Positions 6,506 to 15,977 of a DNA stretch of 41,618 bases are shown here, piece by piece. Position 1 is the first letter of the stretch; each line of letters begins with the position of its first letter. The notes below the pieces were generated by a model that saw only the letters and a program-made list of their open reading frames with translations, searched no databases and was not told where the DNA came from. Source of the stretch: Prevotellaceae bacterium (GTDB lineage Bacteria; Bacteroidota; Bacteroidia; Bacteroidales; UBA932); contig JAISBU010000055.1 of the NCBI GenBank assembly GCA_031266015.1, positions 1-41,618 of the forward strand, given 5' to 3'. The position numbers and the translations under genes are program-made.

Positions 6506-7837
6506 CTACAGCTTCATGATTAGCTTTGCGCCCTCGCCGCTATGCAGGCTGGCGGCCATGCGCGAGAGCAGCTCTTCTATTTTCTTCGTATCCGTACTTT
6601 CGGGTAGGGCAAAGTTTTCCGTGCCCTGCTCGTCTAATCTTTCCAGCACCATTCCTACCGTAATTTTATGAATATCTACGGCCGGGATATAGGCGCTCAC
6701 TTTTTCGTCGTCGGTGTGCGTTTGTACTAAAATATTACACTCGGTAAGCTCATAGGCCAGCTCGCGGGCAAGGCGTACGGGAAGGCCTATTTTATTGGCA
6801 ATGTCTTCGGAAGTCAGAGGTTTACCGCCTTGCTCAAAGCCGTTTACGATGAGCTTTGTAACCAGCAGGGCGATCAGCTTTTTGTATTTCTGGCTGATGC
6901 TTTGTGAGGCGAGCTCGTACTCGTAGCGCTCTACGTTTTGTATGGCAAACGCCAGCTCTGCTCCAAAGAGCAGTATGAGCCAGCTTAGCTGCGCAAAGAT
7001 AAGAAATAGCGGAATGGCTGCAAAGTTGCCGTATATGGTGCTATACTTGCTTACCATGACCTGTGAGTAGATGTAAAAATTTTGCATCAGCAGGGATATG
7101 CTGCCCGTAATAATACCAGCTATTAAACCCGGAACGAACCTTACTTTGGTAAAAGGCATGGCAATATACACGAAGGTAAATACGCCCCAAATCAGCAGGT
7201 ATGACGAGAGCTTTATGGCGGCTTTTGCAAGGGGCGCCACGTATGACATCAGCTCGCTGCCGGATATGGCCAGCTTTGAGTGCAGCACAACGGTGATGCT
7301 GCCGGAGGCCATGAGAAATATCGGAGCGACTACGATTACCGTTAAGTAATCTGCAATTTTGCGCGACCACGGACGTGATTTCTTTACCTGCCAAATGTGG
7401 TTGAAGGAAGCCTCAATATTGTTGAGCAGCGACAGCACCGCCCAAATTAAGAATATCACGCTGACGCCTGTGATAAGGCTGCTTTTGCCATGCGTAAGCA
7501 ACGATTCGGAGAAGCCGGTCAGCAGCTGAATAATTTCCTGCTGCTGCTCAAACGTCGCACCAAGTGATGTCAGCAGCTGCTCGTTGAGCCCAAAGCCTTT
7601 TGCAATACCCAGTAGCACGGCAAATACGGGAACTACTGCCATTAGGGTATAAAATGTTAATGCTGAGGATCTTAGCGAAACTTTATCTTTGAGAAACCCG
7701 ACGATGGCGATGAATATGATTTTGACAAGCTTGATGAGCATTAAGTCGCGCGAATCGATACGCGCTTGCTGCGGATGCCAGATGTCATGGGTAATGAGCC
7801 GTATTGTCTGGTTAATGAGCTCTATCAGCTTTTTCAT
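6506..7837 (-). CDS. YihY/BrkB-family inner-membrane protein
   Basis: The 443-residue protein matches the YihY/virulence factor BrkB family (once misnamed ribonuclease BN). It has six or so hydrophobic segments between about residues 35 and 310, with the early signature DKVSLRSSALTFYTLMAVVP at 51-70. A C-terminal extension of about 120 residues resembles a winged-helix domain (LTSEDIANKIGLPVRLAREL), as in the longer members of the family. The transport substrate of the family is not established. The start ATG (MKKLIELINQ) is 109 bases below the stop of the TPR gene on the same strand, so both may share a transcript. Its 3' end comes within 40 bases of the recombinase pseudogene, which marks the border between core and accessory DNA. 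Confidence 0.85.
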   Translation of the reverse strand: MKKLIELINQTIRLITHDIWHPQQARIDSRDLMLIKLVKIIFIAIVGFLKDKVSLRSSALTFYTLMAVVPVFAVLLGIAKGFGLNEQLLTSLGATFEQQQEIIQLLTGFSESLLTHGKSSLITGVSVIFLIWAVLSLLNNIEASFNHIWQVKKSRPWSRKIADYLTVIVVAPIFLMASGSITVVLHSKLAISGSELMSYVAPLAKAAIKLSSYLLIWGVFTFVYIAMPFTKVRFVPGLIAGIITGSISLLMQNFYIYSQVMVSKYSTIYGNFAAIPLFLIFAQLSWLILLFGAELAFAIQNVERYEYELASQSISQKYKKLIALLVTKLIVNGFEQGGKPLTSEDIANKIGLPVRLARELAYELTECNILVQTHTDDEKVSAYIPAVDIHKITVGMVLERLDEQGTENFALPESTDTKKIEELLSRMAASLHSGEGAKLIMKL

Positions 7838-7946
7838 GGGCTACTTTAATTGGCTCATAAGTTTTTCAACATCAATAGTATACCTTGTGTGCGCGCCACG
7901 ACCGATTTCTCCTCGTTCGTCGCGTGCCACTCTTGCGCTACTTCGG

Positions 7947-8834
7947 TTAACCTCTCAAAGCCTTTAGCCTTGCTCTGGCGTCATCCTGAAGCGCTCCGCT
8001 CGCATACTTCACAACTTGTTCGTAGTACTTAATAGCGCTTACGATATCGTTCGTTTGCTGGTAGCAGTAGGCTATGTCGTTAAGGATGACAGGATCGTTC
8101 GGCTTGATTTTGTTAGCCTTGTGCAGTGAAAGCAGGGCTGCCTCGTAGTTTTTTTCCAGTGTTTGTATGAGGCCAAGGTTTACGCTGCTTTCTACGTCGT
8201 TCGGGTAATACTTTAGCGTGGTTTTGCAAATGAGGCTCAGGTTATCCATCTGACGCTCTCCCGCCTTATTGTACAAAAGCAGGAAGTAGGCTTGGGTTGT
8301 GCTTAGCATGTATTCTTTCGGGTAGGCAATACGTTTTCCATCTATCCAACGCCAAGCGTTTTCGTTGGCAACAGAATGCTCCAACATTTTTACCAGCTCC
8401 TTTGCCATAGCGTCGTAGCTGAAGTTGTGGGTCAGTACGGTTATCTTTTGTATGCGCATGTCAATACGATCGGGGTTCCGGGTTATGCCCTTGTCTATGT
8501 ATTGCAACGCCGTTGCCAGGTTAGTGCGGTCATACTTCCACGAGTGGTTCATGTAGCCAACATGCGCACCGTTGTCTCCTTTGAGCGGCGTAGCCGTTCT
8601 GCCTATCGGGTTCTCATCAATGGTAACCACCTCTTCGCGTCCCTTTTTGCTGTAGTAGTCAAAGGCTGCTAAAAGCATTTCAGGGTTATCGGGCTCTTCC
8701 TTTTCCCACTTTTCCAGCACCTCTTCTTGGGCTTTGCTGTCTTTCTGCGCCAGATCATAGTCTTTCTTATAGCTATGGGCAAGGGCAAACGAGGCAATGG
8801 TAGTGAGTAGCAGATAAATGGCAATTTTTTTCAT
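7947..8834 (-). CDS. Exported tetratricopeptide-repeat protein
   Basis: The 295-residue product begins with a signal peptide (MKKIAIYLLLTTIASFALAH). At least two TPR motifs are seen near the C-terminus (VESSVNLGLIQTLEKNYEAA and PVILNDIAYCYQQTNDIVSA), and weaker helical repeats come before. Such proteins serve as periplasmic scaffolds; the partner is not known. A longer frame opens at 8987, but its first 51 residues are not signal-like and pass through the region facing the glyA promoter, so the ATG at 8834 is preferred. The gene is divergent from glyA. Confidence 0.75.
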   Translation of the reverse strand: MKKIAIYLLLTTIASFALAHSYKKDYDLAQKDSKAQEEVLEKWEKEEPDNPEMLLAAFDYYSKKGREEVVTIDENPIGRTATPLKGDNGAHVGYMNHSWKYDRTNLATALQYIDKGITRNPDRIDMRIQKITVLTHNFSYDAMAKELVKMLEHSVANENAWRWIDGKRIAYPKEYMLSTTQAYFLLLYNKAGERQMDNLSLICKTTLKYYPNDVESSVNLGLIQTLEKNYEAALLSLHKANKIKPNDPVILNDIAYCYQQTNDIVSAIKYYEQVVKYASGALQDDARARLKALRG

Positions 8835-8982
8835 TGGCGTAGCGTATATATTTCGGGCTAAATTTGTGTGTTTTACCTTTATTTGCGCTGCCATTGAGGC
8901 ATGTAAATGATAATTTTTAGCTGTTTCGCTGTTTACTAACACGAAAGTAGCAATTTTTTTCGGTAAACTCACAACAAAATTG

Positions 8983-8990
8983 TACATTTG
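8983..8990 (+). promoter_or_regulatory. -7 box TACATTTG for glyA
   Basis: A full match to TAnnTTTG, with a T-run (8954-8960) about 22 bases upstream in the -33 place. Transcription would begin near 8997 and leave a leader of about 67 bases before the glyA ATG. Confidence 0.5.
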
Positions 8991-9063
8991 CAGAATATGC
9001 TGAGCCCAACAGCATCTATTCCATTATTAACGAAAAAATGCATAATAAATTGTGTTATACCAA

Positions 9064-10344
9064 ATGGAAAAGGACGACAAAATTTTTGACCTGATTAAGC
9101 AGGAGCGCGAAAGACAAATGCACGGTATTGAGCTTATCGCTTCGGAGAACTTTGTGAGCGATCAGGTGCTTGAGGCAATGGGGTCGGTCATGACCAACAA
9201 GTATGCCGAAGGCTACCCTGATGCTCGCTACTATGGTGGTTGTCAGATAGTTGACCAAAGCGAGCGGCTGGCTATCGACCGTCTGTGCCAGCTGTTTGAT
9301 GCAGAGTACGCTAACGTACAGCCGCACTCCGGAGCTCAGGCCAACATGGCGGTTTTCTTCGCCGTTTTGCGCCCGGGCGATACGATCATGGGGCTCGATT
9401 TGGCGCATGGCGGACACCTTACGCACGGCTCTCCGGTGAACATTTCCGGCATGTGGTTCAATGCTATTTCATACGGTGTAAAGGAAAGCACCGGCTTGGT
9501 CGATTATGAGCAAATGGAAAGGCGCGCTGTGGAGCTGAAGCCGAAAATTATTATCGGCGGAGCGTCGGCCTACTCACGTGAGTGGGACTACAAGCGTATG
9601 CGTAAAATCGCAGATAAAATCAAAGCTATTTTGTGGGTAGATATGGCGCACCCTGCGGGACTTATCGCTGCCGGACTGCTTGATAACCCTGTGAAGTATG
9701 CGCATGTGGTTACCTCCACCACACACAAAACTTTGCGTGGCCCTCGTGGCGGTGTGATTATAGTAGGTAAGGATTTTGAGAATCCTTGGGGCTTCAAAAC
9801 GCCAAGGGGCGAGCTGAAGAAAATGTCGCAGCTGCTTAGCTCTGCTGTTTTTCCCGGTATACAAGGAGGTCCGCTGGAGCATGTAATCGCAGCTAAGGCA
9901 GTATCGTTCTACGAAGCTTTACAACCGGAATTTAAGGATTACCAACGGCAGGTAAAATCTAATGCTGCCGCTATGTCCAGAGCATTTGTAGATTTGGGCT
10001 ATAAGATTTTCTCAGGTGGCACCGATAACCACTTGATGCTGATTGATATACGTTCTAAATTTGAAGATTTGAATGGAAAGCAAGCGGAAAACTCTTTGGT
10101 ACGCGCCGACATTACCGTGAACAAAAACATGGTTCCGTTCGATACGCGCTCACCATTTCAAACTTCGGGCTTCCGTGTAGGTACGCCGGCTATTACAACT
10201 CGTGGCCTAAAAGAAGAGCACATGGGGCAAATCGCTTCACTTATCGATCGCGTGCTTTGTAAACCGGAGGACGACAAGGTCGCTTCGGAGGTTCGGGCCG
10301 AGGTTAATACGCTGATGAAGGACTTCCCATTATTTGCCTGGTAA
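9064..10344 (+). CDS. glyA: Serine hydroxymethyltransferase
   Basis: It converts serine and tetrahydrofolate into glycine and 5,10-methylene-tetrahydrofolate, the main entry of one-carbon units, in the cytoplasm. The 426-residue protein has the full family length. The pyridoxal-phosphate lysine is K222 in [15 protein letters not shown], with the cofactor-contacting VDMAHPAG at 192-199 and the early ELIASENF at 23-30. The ATG at 9064 ([11 protein letters not shown]) is chosen over the in-frame GTG at 9052, which adds four unconserved residues. Methylene-tetrahydrofolate from this enzyme feeds metF and metH further along the window. Next come a lipoprotein gene (35 bases away) and purU. Confidence 0.97.
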   Translation: MEKDDKIFDLIKQERERQMHGIELIASENFVSDQVLEAMGSVMTNKYAEGYPDARYYGGCQIVDQSERLAIDRLCQLFDAEYANVQPHSGAQANMAVFFAVLRPGDTIMGLDLAHGGHLTHGSPVNISGMWFNAISYGVKESTGLVDYEQMERRAVELKPKIIIGGASAYSREWDYKRMRKIADKIKAILWVDMAHPAGLIAAGLLDNPVKYAHVVTSTTHKTLRGPRGGVIIVGKDFENPWGFKTPRGELKKMSQLLSSAVFPGIQGGPLEHVIAAKAVSFYEALQPEFKDYQRQVKSNAAAMSRAFVDLGYKIFSGGTDNHLMLIDIRSKFEDLNGKQAENSLVRADITVNKNMVPFDTRSPFQTSGFRVGTPAITTRGLKEEHMGQIASLIDRVLCKPEDDKVASEVRAEVNTLMKDFPLFAW

Positions 10345-10379
10345 AATGTAGAAGCCGGAATTTGAAATTTTTTTAAACC

Positions 10380-11108
10380 ATGAAAATAGTTTTTCTTGCG
10401 CTAACCCTAATAGCAGGTCTTATGTCATGTGCACAGCAACCAACGCCGAAGGGTGATGTTTTTAAAACGTCAGCGGGGAACCTGTACGTTTACCACGTTG
10501 GACACGCTTCTGTGACGCTTACCTTGAACGGTAAGGTCATTCAGGTTGATCCGTATTCTGCGCAGGCGGATTACGATACTTTGCCTAAGGCAGATCTGGC
10601 GCTTATTACCCATGAGCATGGCGATCACCTTGACAGCGTTGCGCTGGCAAAGGCTAAAAAGGCAAACACCGAGATTATTACAACCTCAACGGCGGCAACG
10701 GTCTTGAAAGATGCGAAGGTTATGGCGAATGGCGAAAGTACAACCTGGGGCAACATTAAGATAGCTGCCGTACCCGCCTACAATATGGTGCATATGCGTC
10801 CGGACGGACGACACTTCCACCCGAAGGGCGTTGGCAACGGCTACGTGCTTACTATTGGCGATTTTAGGCTATACATTGCCGCTGATACCGAGAATATTCC
10901 GGAGATGAGCGAGCTGAAAAATATTGACGTAGCCTTTTTGCCGAAAAATTTGCCCTATACCATGACCGACGAAATGTTTATTGCTGCAGCAAAATCATTC
11001 AAGCCAAAAGTGGTATACGTGTACCACTACTTCGAGCTGGATAACCTTGAATCCATTAAGAAAGAGCTGGCTACCGATGGGGTAGAGGTAAGAGTCTTTA
11101 AGAAGTAG
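10380..11108 (+). CDS. Lipoprotein with metallo-beta-lactamase fold (UlaG-like hydrolase)
   Basis: The 242-residue protein has a lipoprotein signal with lipobox LMSC (Cys17), so the mature protein should be membrane-anchored in the envelope. The metal-binding motif THEHGDHLD (His78, His80, Asp82, His83) is complete, and Asp169 (AADTE) and His216 (VYHYFE) are suitable later ligands. The order and length fit the UlaG-like/YcfE-type branch of metal-dependent hydrolases, but the substrate cannot be told. It lies between glyA and purU, 4 bases from the latter, and is likely transcribed with both. Confidence 0.85.
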   Translation: MKIVFLALTLIAGLMSCAQQPTPKGDVFKTSAGNLYVYHVGHASVTLTLNGKVIQVDPYSAQADYDTLPKADLALITHEHGDHLDSVALAKAKKANTEIITTSTAATVLKDAKVMANGESTTWGNIKIAAVPAYNMVHMRPDGRHFHPKGVGNGYVLTIGDFRLYIAADTENIPEMSELKNIDVAFLPKNLPYTMTDEMFIAAAKSFKPKVVYVYHYFELDNLESIKKELATDGVEVRVFKK

Positions 11109-11112
11109 ATAG

Positions 11113-11970
11113 ATGTCCGATACTGCCATTTTATTGATGTACTGCCCTGATACACAGGGTATTGTGACTAATATTACGAAATTCCTGACCGAGAATAACG
11201 GTAATGTCCTTTACCTGGACCAGCACGTTGATAGAGAGGAAAAACAATTCTTCATGCGCGTAGAGTGGGACTTGGAGAATTTTGCTATTCCACAGGAAAA
11301 GATAAGCGATTACTTTGAAACGCTGATTGCCAAAAAATACGGAGCCAAGCTCAGCATTTACTTTACTGAGCAAAAACCTCGTATGGCAATTTTTGTATCC
11401 AAAATGTCACACTGCCTGTACGATATGCTGGCACGCTACAGCGCAGGGGAGTGGAACGTAGAGGTGCCGCTTATCATAAGCAACCACATTGATATGGAGC
11501 CGGTGGCCAAGCAATTCGGTATACCCTATCACGTTATCGACATTACGGCGCAGAGTAAGGCGGCGCAGGAAGAAAAGCAGCTGGCGTTGCTCAAAGAAAA
11601 CAGCGTGAACTTTGTCGTTCTCGCTCGCTATATGCAAGTGCTTTCCGATAAATTCATACAGCATTACTCCAATAAAATTATCAATATTCACCATTCGTTT
11701 TTGCCGGCGTTCGCAGGCGCTAAACCTTACCATGCCTCGTTTGAGCGGGGAGTGAAAATTATTGGCGCTACCAGCCACTACGTAACTGCAAATTTGGATG
11801 CGGGGCCTATCATAGAGCAAGATGTAGTACGGGTTACGCATAAGGATACGGTAAACGATTTGGTGCATAAGGGGCGCGATTTGGAAAAGATTGTACTGTC
11901 ACGAGCCGTGTATGCGCACCTGCAGCGTAAGATTTTGGTGTACAAGAATAAAACGATAATATTCAGCTAG
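11113..11970 (+). CDS. purU: Formyltetrahydrofolate deformylase
   Basis: It hydrolyses 10-formyl-tetrahydrofolate to formate and tetrahydrofolate and so balances the folate pool and the formate supply for purines. The 285-residue protein has an N-terminal ACT domain (about 1-85, LLMYCPDTQGIVTNITKFL) and a formyltransferase domain with NIHHSFLPAF at 191-200 and LDAGPII at 228-234; Asn191, His193 and Asp229 form the expected catalytic set. It starts 4 bases after the lipoprotein stop, which indicates cotranscription with glyA. Confidence 0.95.
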   Translation: MSDTAILLMYCPDTQGIVTNITKFLTENNGNVLYLDQHVDREEKQFFMRVEWDLENFAIPQEKISDYFETLIAKKYGAKLSIYFTEQKPRMAIFVSKMSHCLYDMLARYSAGEWNVEVPLIISNHIDMEPVAKQFGIPYHVIDITAQSKAAQEEKQLALLKENSVNFVVLARYMQVLSDKFIQHYSNKIINIHHSFLPAFAGAKPYHASFERGVKIIGATSHYVTANLDAGPIIEQDVVRVTHKDTVNDLVHKGRDLEKIVLSRAVYAHLQRKILVYKNKTIIFS

Positions 11971-12017
11971 TAAATTTCAGGTTTCAGCTCAATTTGAAAT
12001 CAGAAATTTGAAATTCT

Positions 12018-12752
12018 ATGATTGAAATAATTCCTGCCATAGACCTTATTGACGGTAAGTGCGTGCGGCTAACCAAAGGCAATTATGCGCAGAAAAAAGT
12101 CTATAACGAAGATCCGCTGGAGGTGGCCAAAATGTTTGAGAATGTCGGCATTAAGCGGCTGCATGTGGTAGATTTGGATGGAGCCAAAGCGCAGCATATT
12201 GTAAATCATAAGGCGCTTGAAAAAATTGCAGGCAAAACAAAGCTGGTTGTTGATTTTGGCGGCGGGCTTAAAACGTCGGATGATTTGCGGATTGCCTTTG
12301 AGTGCGGTGCACAAATGGTTACAGGAGGAAGCATAGCCGTAAAAAACGAAGCCGGATTTTTGAGCTGGATTGCAAAGTATGGTGGCGACAAAATCATTTT
12401 GGGAGCCGATGTCAACAACGAAAAAATAGCCGTAACCGGTTGGCAGGAAAGCACGGATTTAGATTTATTTCCGTTTATAAAAAAGTACGCGGATAAGGGC
12501 ATTACGCAGGTTATTTGTACCGATATTAGCAAAGATGGAATGCTGGAGGGGCCCAATGTCGATTTATATAAAAAAATGCTGGAAGCATTTCCGGGCTTGC
12601 ATCTTATTGCCAGCGGAGGTGTTTCCAAGCTGGCGGATATAGAGAAGTTAGCCGAAAATGGTTTGCGCTCGGTAATTGTCGGTAAGGCGATTTACGAGCA
12701 TAGAATCTCAATGGCAGAGTTGAAGACGGTAGCGGTTGGCAGTGGCAGCTAG
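12018..12752 (+). CDS. hisA: ProFAR isomerase of histidine synthesis
   Basis: HisA turns ProFAR into PRFAR, the fourth step of histidine synthesis. The 244-residue (beta/alpha)8 barrel has the first catalytic Asp in [14 protein letters not shown] (Asp9), DFGGGLK at 79-85, the second Asp in [15 protein letters not shown] (Asp131) and the phosphate-binding IASGGVS near 196-202. It reads as HisA rather than the related HisF: VRLTKGNY rather than VVKGVNF at the start. hisIE follows after 65 bases, without the hisF usually in between. Confidence 0.95.
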   Translation: MIEIIPAIDLIDGKCVRLTKGNYAQKKVYNEDPLEVAKMFENVGIKRLHVVDLDGAKAQHIVNHKALEKIAGKTKLVVDFGGGLKTSDDLRIAFECGAQMVTGGSIAVKNEAGFLSWIAKYGGDKIILGADVNNEKIAVTGWQESTDLDLFPFIKKYADKGITQVICTDISKDGMLEGPNVDLYKKMLEAFPGLHLIASGGVSKLADIEKLAENGLRSVIVGKAIYEHRISMAELKTVAVGSGS

Positions 12753-12817
12753 CAGCGAAGAATGATAAAGTCAATTTTGTCTTTTAAATTGGTAAATCGT
12801 CAATTGTAAAATATTTT

Positions 12818-13408
12818 ATGATAGATTTTGCAAAAATGGACGGCCTTGCGCCGGCGGTAGTTCAAGATGGCGCAACAGGCAAAGTGCTCATGGTGGCCTT
12901 TATGAACGAAGAAGCCTACAAGAAAACCCTCGAAACAAAGCTTGTAACTTTTTACAGCCGAACCAGGCAACGCTTGTGGACAAAGGGGGAGGAGAGCGGC
13001 AATTTTTTGGATTTGGTAAGCATTACGGAGGATTGTGATCACGATACGCTGCTGGTAAAAGCACGTCCTCGTGGTGTGGTTTGCCATACCGGAGCCGATA
13101 CCTGCTTTGGTGAGAAAAATGCTAGCGGTATTCTGTTTTTAGATTACCTGCAAGACCTTATCCGGACGCGTAAAAATGAGATGCCCGAAGGCTCGTACAC
13201 TACAACGCTTTTTACAAAAGGCGTGAACAAAATTGCTCAAAAAGTGGGCGAGGAGGCCGTAGAGCTGGTTATTGAGGCCAAGGATAACAACGAGGAGTTA
13301 TTCTTGGGAGAGGCTGCCGATTTGATGTTTCACTACCTTGTACTTCTTACACAAAAAGGCTATACCCTTGCCGATGTGGTACAAGTGCTGGAGAAAAGAC
13401 ACAAGTAG
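12818..13408 (+). CDS. hisIE: Bifunctional phosphoribosyl-AMP cyclohydrolase / phosphoribosyl-ATP pyrophosphatase
   Basis: It carries out steps two and three of histidine synthesis. The HisI half (about residues 1-105) has the metal sites EDCDHDTLL (Asp72, Asp74, Asp76) and CHTGADTCF (Cys89, Cys96). The HisE half (about 110-196) has KVGEEAVELVIEAK and GEAADLMFHYLVLL. Length (196) and order match the fused enzyme common in Bacteroidetes. It follows hisA on the same strand. Confidence 0.96.
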   Translation: MIDFAKMDGLAPAVVQDGATGKVLMVAFMNEEAYKKTLETKLVTFYSRTRQRLWTKGEESGNFLDLVSITEDCDHDTLLVKARPRGVVCHTGADTCFGEKNASGILFLDYLQDLIRTRKNEMPEGSYTTTLFTKGVNKIAQKVGEEAVELVIEAKDNNEELFLGEAADLMFHYLVLLTQKGYTLADVVQVLEKRHK

Positions 13409-13446
13409 CAGCTTCCTAAATTTATAGATACATGGCAAATTATGTG

Positions 13447-13454
13447 TATCTTTG
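13447..13454 (+). promoter_or_regulatory. -7 box TATCTTTG
   Basis: An exact TAnnTTTG match, 10 bases above the ATG at 13465. It places the transcription start close to that ATG, which gives a very short leader, and rules against the in-frame ATG at 13432 upstream of it. Confidence 0.55.
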
Positions 13455-13464
13455 CCCCTTAATA

Positions 13465-13665
13465 ATGAAAAAACAGGCTCCCATACCTGCCGATAGGCGT
13501 AAACGGGTTCATCGCAGAGTGATTACCTTTAATCATGAGGAAAATACTGTGATTGAGAACTTTATGAGAAAGTACGGTATTCAGAATCGCTCTAAGTTTT
13601 TCAGAGAGGCTATTATTACTACCATTCTGCAGAAGATGGAGCAGGATCATCCTACGCTATTTTAG
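13465..13665 (+). CDS. Small ribbon-helix-helix-like protein
   Basis: The 66-residue basic protein (MKKQAPIPADRRKRVHRRVI...) has a short strand-like segment RRVITFNHEENTVIENFMRK followed by helices (NRSKFFREAIITTILQKM), the pattern of ribbon-helix-helix DNA-binding proteins. Small proteins of this kind occur in Bacteroidetes as hypothetical proteins and as mobilization or antitoxin-like regulators. The in-frame ATG at 13432 would add MANYVYLCPLI, but it lies above the promoter box and so is not used. It sits between hisIE and thrS with no toxin partner beside it. The function is unknown; a regulator of thrS or of itself is possible. Confidence 0.65.
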   Translation: MKKQAPIPADRRKRVHRRVITFNHEENTVIENFMRKYGIQNRSKFFREAIITTILQKMEQDHPTLF

Positions 13666-13716
13666 AAAGTTTTGTTTTGTAAATTGTTCGTTATCCATTG
13701 TCCATTTTATTGAGCT

Positions 13717-15651
13717 ATGATTTCCCTTACATTTCCCGATGGTAGCAGCCGCGAGTACAAGCGTGGAGTTACACCTCTACAGGTAGCGCAAAGCATTAGT
13801 CCACGGCTGGCAGCCGATGTCTTGTCGGCAACAGTGAACGATACGTTGGCAGACTTGCGTATGCCCATTACCGAAAATTCTACCCTTAAGCTGCATAAGT
13901 TTGATGATCCCGAAGGAAAACACGCCTTCTGGCATTCCTCTTCGCATATTCTGGCCGAGGCGTTACAGGAGCTGTTTCCCGGTATAAAATTCGGTATTGG
14001 TCCTGCTATTGAGAACGGATTTTACTATGATGTAGACCCTGCACAGCCCATTGTGGAGGCCGACCTGCCTCGTATTGAGGCCAAAATGATAGCGCTGGCG
14101 CGGCAGGGACAAAAGTTCGAGCGCAGAGAGGTAGCTAAGGCTGAGGCGATGAAAACTTTTGAAGACAAGGGTGAAACCTACAAGGTAGAAATGATAAACA
14201 ACCTGCAGGACGGAACCATCAGCTTCTACACTTGCGGTACGTTTACTGATCTGTGCCGTGGTCCGCACATCATGGACTCGTCCGTCATCAAAGCCGTTAA
14301 GCTTACCTCTATTGCAGGAGCATACTGGCGTGGCGATGAAAAAAATAAAATGCTTACCCGTATTTACGGCATATCATTTACTAAGCAAAGCTTGCTGGAG
14401 GAATACCTTAAGCTGCTGGAGGAGGCCAAGCGTCGTGACCACCGTAAGATTGGTAGGGAGATGGAGCTCTTTACCTTCTCAGAAAGAGTGGGACAAGGCT
14501 TGCCCATGTGGCTTCCTAAGGGAACGGCTTTGCGCTTAAAGCTGGAAGACTTTTTAAAGAAGGTGCAAAAGAAGTATGGCTATCAGCAAGTTATTACTCC
14601 GCATATCGGGCACAAGGCGCTTTACGTAACTTCGGGGCACTACGCCAAGTACGGTGAAGATTCTTTTCGGCCCATCAAAACTCCGTACGAAGGCGAGGAG
14701 TTTTTGTTGAAGCCAATGAACTGTCCTCACCACTGTGAGCTGTATCGTACAAAGCCGCGTTCGTACAAAGACCTGCCGGTTCGCTTCGCGGAATTTGGCA
14801 CCGTATACCGCTACGAGCAAAGTGGCGAGCTGCACGGACTTACGCGCGTGCGTGGTTTTACGCAAGACGATGCCCACTTGTTCTGCATGCCCGGGCAAAT
14901 AAAAGACGAGTTTAAAAAGGTAATAGACATTATTCTTTACATATTTAAAACGCTGGATTTCAAAGATTATACAGCGCAGGTTTCATTGCGCGACAAGGTA
15001 AATCGCGAGAAGTACATTGGCAGCGATGAGAATTGGGAAAAGGCAGAACGCGCTATTATTGAAGCCGCTGATGAAAAGGGGTTGAAAACAACGGTGGAGT
15101 ATGGCGAGGCGGCCTTCTATGGGCCAAAGCTTGACTTCATGGTGCGTGATGCCATCGGTCGTAAGTGGCAGCTGGGAACTATTCAGGTTGACTACAACTT
15201 GCCCGAGCGCTTCGAGCTGGAGTACGTTGGAGCCGACGATAAGCGCCATCGCCCTGTCATGATTCACCGTGCGCCGTTTGGTTCTATGGAGCGCTTTGTG
15301 GCAGTACTTATTGAGCATACCGCAGGGAAATTCCCCTTGTGGTTAACGCCCGATCAGGCAGCTGTACTGCCAATTAGTGAGAAGTATAACGATTACGCAA
15401 AAAAGGTGCAGGAAGAGTTGGCAGCCGCCGATATTTCAGCTTTGCTGGATGATCGCAATGAGAAAATAGGAAAGAAGATACGTGATAACGAGCTTAAGCA
15501 CATTCCATACCTTATTATCGTAGGCGAAAAAGAAGAGGCCAACGGTACTGTTGCTGTCCGTCGTCAAGGCGAGGGAGACAAGGGCGCTATGAGCATAGCT
15601 GCTTTTGTTGAGCATGTTAATGGTGAAATAAAAGCGATGCTGGCACAGTAA
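13717..15651 (+). CDS. thrS: Threonyl-tRNA synthetase
   Basis: It charges tRNA-Thr with threonine. The 644-residue protein has the full bacterial layout: TGS domain (1-62), editing domain with HSSSH at 73-77 and [13 protein letters not shown] at 172-184, the class II catalytic core with MNCPHH (zinc Cys336 at 334-339), motif 2 around [17 protein letters not shown] (365-381) and motif 3 near [11 protein letters not shown], then the anticodon-binding domain from about 540. Nothing is missing. The ATG follows a 51-base A+T-rich gap after the small protein. In many bacteria infC is next; here it is 2.6 kb away. Confidence 0.98.
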   Translation: MISLTFPDGSSREYKRGVTPLQVAQSISPRLAADVLSATVNDTLADLRMPITENSTLKLHKFDDPEGKHAFWHSSSHILAEALQELFPGIKFGIGPAIENGFYYDVDPAQPIVEADLPRIEAKMIALARQGQKFERREVAKAEAMKTFEDKGETYKVEMINNLQDGTISFYTCGTFTDLCRGPHIMDSSVIKAVKLTSIAGAYWRGDEKNKMLTRIYGISFTKQSLLEEYLKLLEEAKRRDHRKIGREMELFTFSERVGQGLPMWLPKGTALRLKLEDFLKKVQKKYGYQQVITPHIGHKALYVTSGHYAKYGEDSFRPIKTPYEGEEFLLKPMNCPHHCELYRTKPRSYKDLPVRFAEFGTVYRYEQSGELHGLTRVRGFTQDDAHLFCMPGQIKDEFKKVIDIILYIFKTLDFKDYTAQVSLRDKVNREKYIGSDENWEKAERAIIEAADEKGLKTTVEYGEAAFYGPKLDFMVRDAIGRKWQLGTIQVDYNLPERFELEYVGADDKRHRPVMIHRAPFGSMERFVAVLIEHTAGKFPLWLTPDQAAVLPISEKYNDYAKKVQEELAAADISALLDDRNEKIGKKIRDNELKHIPYLIIVGEKEEANGTVAVRRQGEGDKGAMSIAAFVEHVNGEIKAMLAQ

Positions 15652-15691
15652 GCTTATCGATTTACTATTTACAATTGACCGATGCGCTGTT

Positions 15692-15778
15692 GTCATCCTG
15701 AGCTTATCGAAGGATCTCAATCTTGTGTCATGATGATACACTATCACAACATGAGATGCTTCGCTTTACAGCAATGAC
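15692..15778. repeat. 87-bp palindromic intergenic repeat, copy 1
   Basis: GTCATCCTGAGCTTATCGAA...GATGATACACTATCACAACATGAGATGCTTCGC...GCAATGAC. It is similar to 39306-39393 over its whole length; the middle GATGATACA-TATCAC-ACATGAGATG is nearly the same. In this copy the terminal inverted repeat is degenerate. The rest of 15652-15977 holds only A+T-rich sequence and no convincing gene. Confidence 0.75.
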
Positions 15779-15977
15779 ATTCAAGTTATTAGCTGCCAAT
15801 TATGAATTGTGAATTATTAATTATATGAATTATTTAAGAGGGAGAGTAAAGAATGGGTGTCCACGCAGGAGAGATGAGCGTTTTGAAGGTGGCGCTGTTT
15901 TTTTGCCGCTCGCAAGAGAGGTCTTGATAATTTCAGTAGCCCACTGTACGCCCTGCTAAAAAAGGGAGCAGTTTACT

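Noticed and set aside
7841..7930. A 29-codon frame on the minus strand (GTG start, ending YTIDVEKLMSQLK) between the TPR gene and the yihY-like gene
   Set aside because: Its stop is only three bases before the next ATG, which looks like coupling, but there is no ribosome site or known match, and another frame is open there as well.
7980..8015. GTCATCCTGAAGCGCTCCGC near the 3' end of the TPR gene, like a repeat arm
   Set aside because: It is in frame and encodes a normal-looking helix end (GALQDDARARLKAL), so chance resemblance is more likely than an inserted repeat.
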